Shown here piece by piece: positions 13,740 through 15,257 of a stretch of DNA of 15,257 bases. Each line of letters opens with the position of its first letter. Position 1 is the stretch's first letter. A program made the translations under genes and the position numbers. The stretch is taken from positions 1-15,257 of the forward strand of contig JBAZCO010000033.1 in NCBI GenBank assembly GCA_041654915.1, read 5' to 3'. Under the pieces are notes generated by a model. It worked only from the letters and a program-made list of their open reading frames with translations, searched no databases and had not been told where the DNA came from. This DNA is from JBAZCO01 sp041654915 (GTDB taxonomy: Bacteria; Bacillota; Clostridia; Christensenellales; DTU072).

Positions 13740-14654
13740 ATGCTTAAATTCGAGCCTGTAACGCTCAAACACTTTGAAAAGATTTATCAACTATTATCCC
13801 ATTCAGCCGTGGACGACTCGGCATATTCCATAACTTCCATATTAGCGTGGCAAAGTTTGTTTCACCCCAAAATACATCTGTCGGACGACTTTGTGCTAAT
13901 GACGATAGAGGAAGGGGATAAAATATATTTTAACAGCCCCCTTTCTAAAGACAGAGAGAGTTACCGCAAGGCGGTAAAGGCTTTGGAGGATATGGGGACG
14001 ACACGCATACAGCTAGCGCTAGATTGGCAAATGGAAATTCTGGATGAAATGGGCTACTCTTGCATAAAAGAGGAGCGCAATATGGCAGAGTATCTGTATC
14101 GCACCGAGGACCTAACTACTTTGAGGGGCAAGCGATACAACAGCAAGCGCAACTTTATCAATCGGTTTAATTATAATTACAAGTTTCGTGCGTATCAAGA
14201 GGCGGACTTTGACGGCGTAATGGAGTTGTTGTACAAGTGGAAAACTTCATATAGCGGTTCGGACGCAATCAACCCCGAGGCAAGTTGGTCTTACATCAAC
14301 CAAAACTTGAGAATAAGCGACTTTGACTTGGAAAAGGATGCTATTGTGCGTGTGCTTGAAAATCTAAATGACTACAAAGCGGTTGCAAGTGTGCTGGAAA
14401 TAGACGGCAGAGTTGCAGGTTTTTCAGCGGGGGAACTTATGCCCAACGGGGTTGGGGTTGTTTACTTTGAGAAAGCGGACATTGAGTATCGTGGCATTTA
14501 CCCAATGCTAGATAACCTTTTTGTTAAAGAGCATTTTGCCGAGGCGAGGCTAATTAACAAGCAAGAGGATATGGGACTTCCCGGGCTTAGGAAGTCCAAA
14601 CTAAGCTATCACCCAATAAAGATTATGGGCAGATTTGTGGCAGAAAAATGTTGA
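13740..14654 (+). CDS. DUF2156 protein (phosphatidylglycerol lysyltransferase C-terminal-like)
   Basis: Soluble protein of 304 residues with a double GNAT-like fold. Family marks are L-GK-YNSKRN-INRF (about 135-145), an LYKWK segment, the central DGRVAGFSAGE and the C-terminal INKQEDMGLPGLRKSKLSYHP. In the membrane enzyme MprF this domain carries aminoacyl-tRNA-dependent lipid aminoacylation, but here the membrane half is missing, so the activity of this stand-alone form is unknown. AAGGA lies 11 bases upstream of the ATG. It is followed 10 bases later by walJ with a GAGGAG between, so the two are translated from one transcript. Confidence 0.85.
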   Translation: MLKFEPVTLKHFEKIYQLLSHSAVDDSAYSITSILAWQSLFHPKIHLSDDFVLMTIEEGDKIYFNSPLSKDRESYRKAVKALEDMGTTRIQLALDWQMEILDEMGYSCIKEERNMAEYLYRTEDLTTLRGKRYNSKRNFINRFNYNYKFRAYQEADFDGVMELLYKWKTSYSGSDAINPEASWSYINQNLRISDFDLEKDAIVRVLENLNDYKAVASVLEIDGRVAGFSAGELMPNGVGVVYFEKADIEYRGIYPMLDNLFVKEHFAEARLINKQEDMGLPGLRKSKLSYHPIKIMGRFVAEKC

Positions 14655-14664
14655 GGAGCGGGCT

Positions 14665-15257
14665 ATGGCGCTAAAAATTTGTCCGCTTGGGAGCGGCAGC
14701 AAGGGCAATGCCGTGTACATAAAAAGTGGCAAACATTCTTTTTTGATAGACTGTGGGCTGCCTGTTACTAATATTAAAAACGGGCTTGCCGATATTAACT
14801 CATCCCTAAACGAGATTAGCGGCATACTTATCACCCACGAACATATAGACCATATCCGCTCCGCAGGCATATTGGCAGAGGGATACGGCATACCTATTTA
14901 TGCGCACGAGCAGACTTTTAAGGCATTAAATAAAAAATATCCCAAAATTAAAAATGCGGCAACCTTTAAGACTTTTGCGGGTTTTTCCCTTTGCGGACTG
15001 CATATCATACCATTTTTAAACCCTCACGATGTATTCACCGTAGGCTACTCCATTGCCGATGAGGACAGTCGCATAGTTTACGCTACGGACTTAGGCTATG
15101 TGACACCGACACTCTTAGAGATTGCTAAAAAAGCAGACCTTGTTATGTTGGAGTCAAATTATGATGCGTGTATGCTCAAATCGGGACGATATCCCTATTA
15201 CCTAAAGCGCCGTATTGCATCGGAAATGGGTCATTTATCCAACGACGAGTGCGCCGA
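14665..15257 (+). CDS. walJ: WalJ/YycJ-type metallo-beta-lactamase-fold hydrolase, 5' part (cut by window end)
   Basis: Metal-dependent hydrolase of the MBL fold; the Bacillus member WalJ (YycJ) lies in the walRK operon and is proposed to act in cell-wall or DNA-end processes. The first 197 codons are visible and open at the edge. Motifs are the LGSGSKGNA opening, IDCGLP, the metal site THEHIDH (HxHxDH), the Asp in ATDLGY, and the LESNYD..ML..GRYP and GHLSND blocks near the end of the known family. GAGGAG is 6 bases upstream of the ATG, and the ATG lies 10 bases after the preceding stop. The usual neighbours walR and walK are not in the window, so the gene has been separated from, or lies elsewhere than, that operon. 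Confidence 0.88.
   Translation, partial: MALKICPLGSGSKGNAVYIKSGKHSFLIDCGLPVTNIKNGLADINSSLNEISGILITHEHIDHIRSAGILAEGYGIPIYAHEQTFKALNKKYPKIKNAATFKTFAGFSLCGLHIIPFLNPHDVFTVGYSIADEDSRIVYATDLGYVTPTLLEIAKKADLVMLESNYDACMLKSGRYPYYLKRRIASEMGHLSNDECA

Overview
The window looks like a chromosomal segment of a Gram-positive, low-to-medium GC bacterium, most likely a spore-forming member of the Clostridia. Reasons: Firmicutes-type signals (strong AGGAGG-like ribosome binding sites, consensus TTGACA/TATAAT promoters, compact intrinsic terminators, TTG starts); protein families typical of this group (RecX, NdoA/MazF, a HlyC/CorC-type membrane protein, a DUF2156 protein, a WalJ/YycJ-type metallo-hydrolase); and a BclA-like collagen glycoprotein of the kind found on spore surfaces. 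No mobile element, CRISPR array, tRNA or rRNA was seen. Most of the segment is ordinary core metabolism.

Layout. 1-1371 (+): the 3' part of a branched-chain aminotransferase gene, then recX. 1416-1442: a two-way hairpin separating recX from a convergent mazF (1498-1854, -) that has no recognisable antitoxin gene beside it. 1855-2704: a mostly non-coding stretch with a promoter and one small orphan reading frame. 2645-4207 (+): a HlyC/CorC-family (CNNM-type) transporter with a long regulated-looking leader: consensus promoter, a short reading frame starting M-E-E-P-P-L-S-D-D-D, an intrinsic terminator inside that frame, then a TTG-started transporter gene. 4290-6583 (-): cysK and, upstream of it, an MFS transporter, each with its own promoter-like region. 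6565-6880: a gap with a possible small RNA on the + strand (promoter, two competing helices, terminator) and a long inverted repeat. 6953-8317 (-): the collagen-like surface protein. 8520-11489 (+): enolase, a TcdA-type E1-like enzyme and a pyridoxal/pyridoxamine kinase, closely spaced. 11602-13166 (+): a Wzz-like two-membrane-segment protein with its own promoter and terminator. 13186-15257 (+): a phosphoribosyltransferase, a DUF2156 protein and the start of walJ/yycJ.

The most interesting region is the leader of the HlyC/CorC gene. Its acidic and proline-rich leader peptide resembles in composition the MgtL leader of enteric bacteria, where such residues destabilise ribosomes at low magnesium. 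Here the downstream gene belongs to a family of magnesium exporters, and a terminator lies within the leader frame, so a ribosome-based magnesium attenuator is a coherent hypothesis. Second is the + strand RNA candidate at about 6601-6709. Third is the collagen tract, which carries three two-residue breaks of the Gly-X-Y register inside a higher-order repeat.
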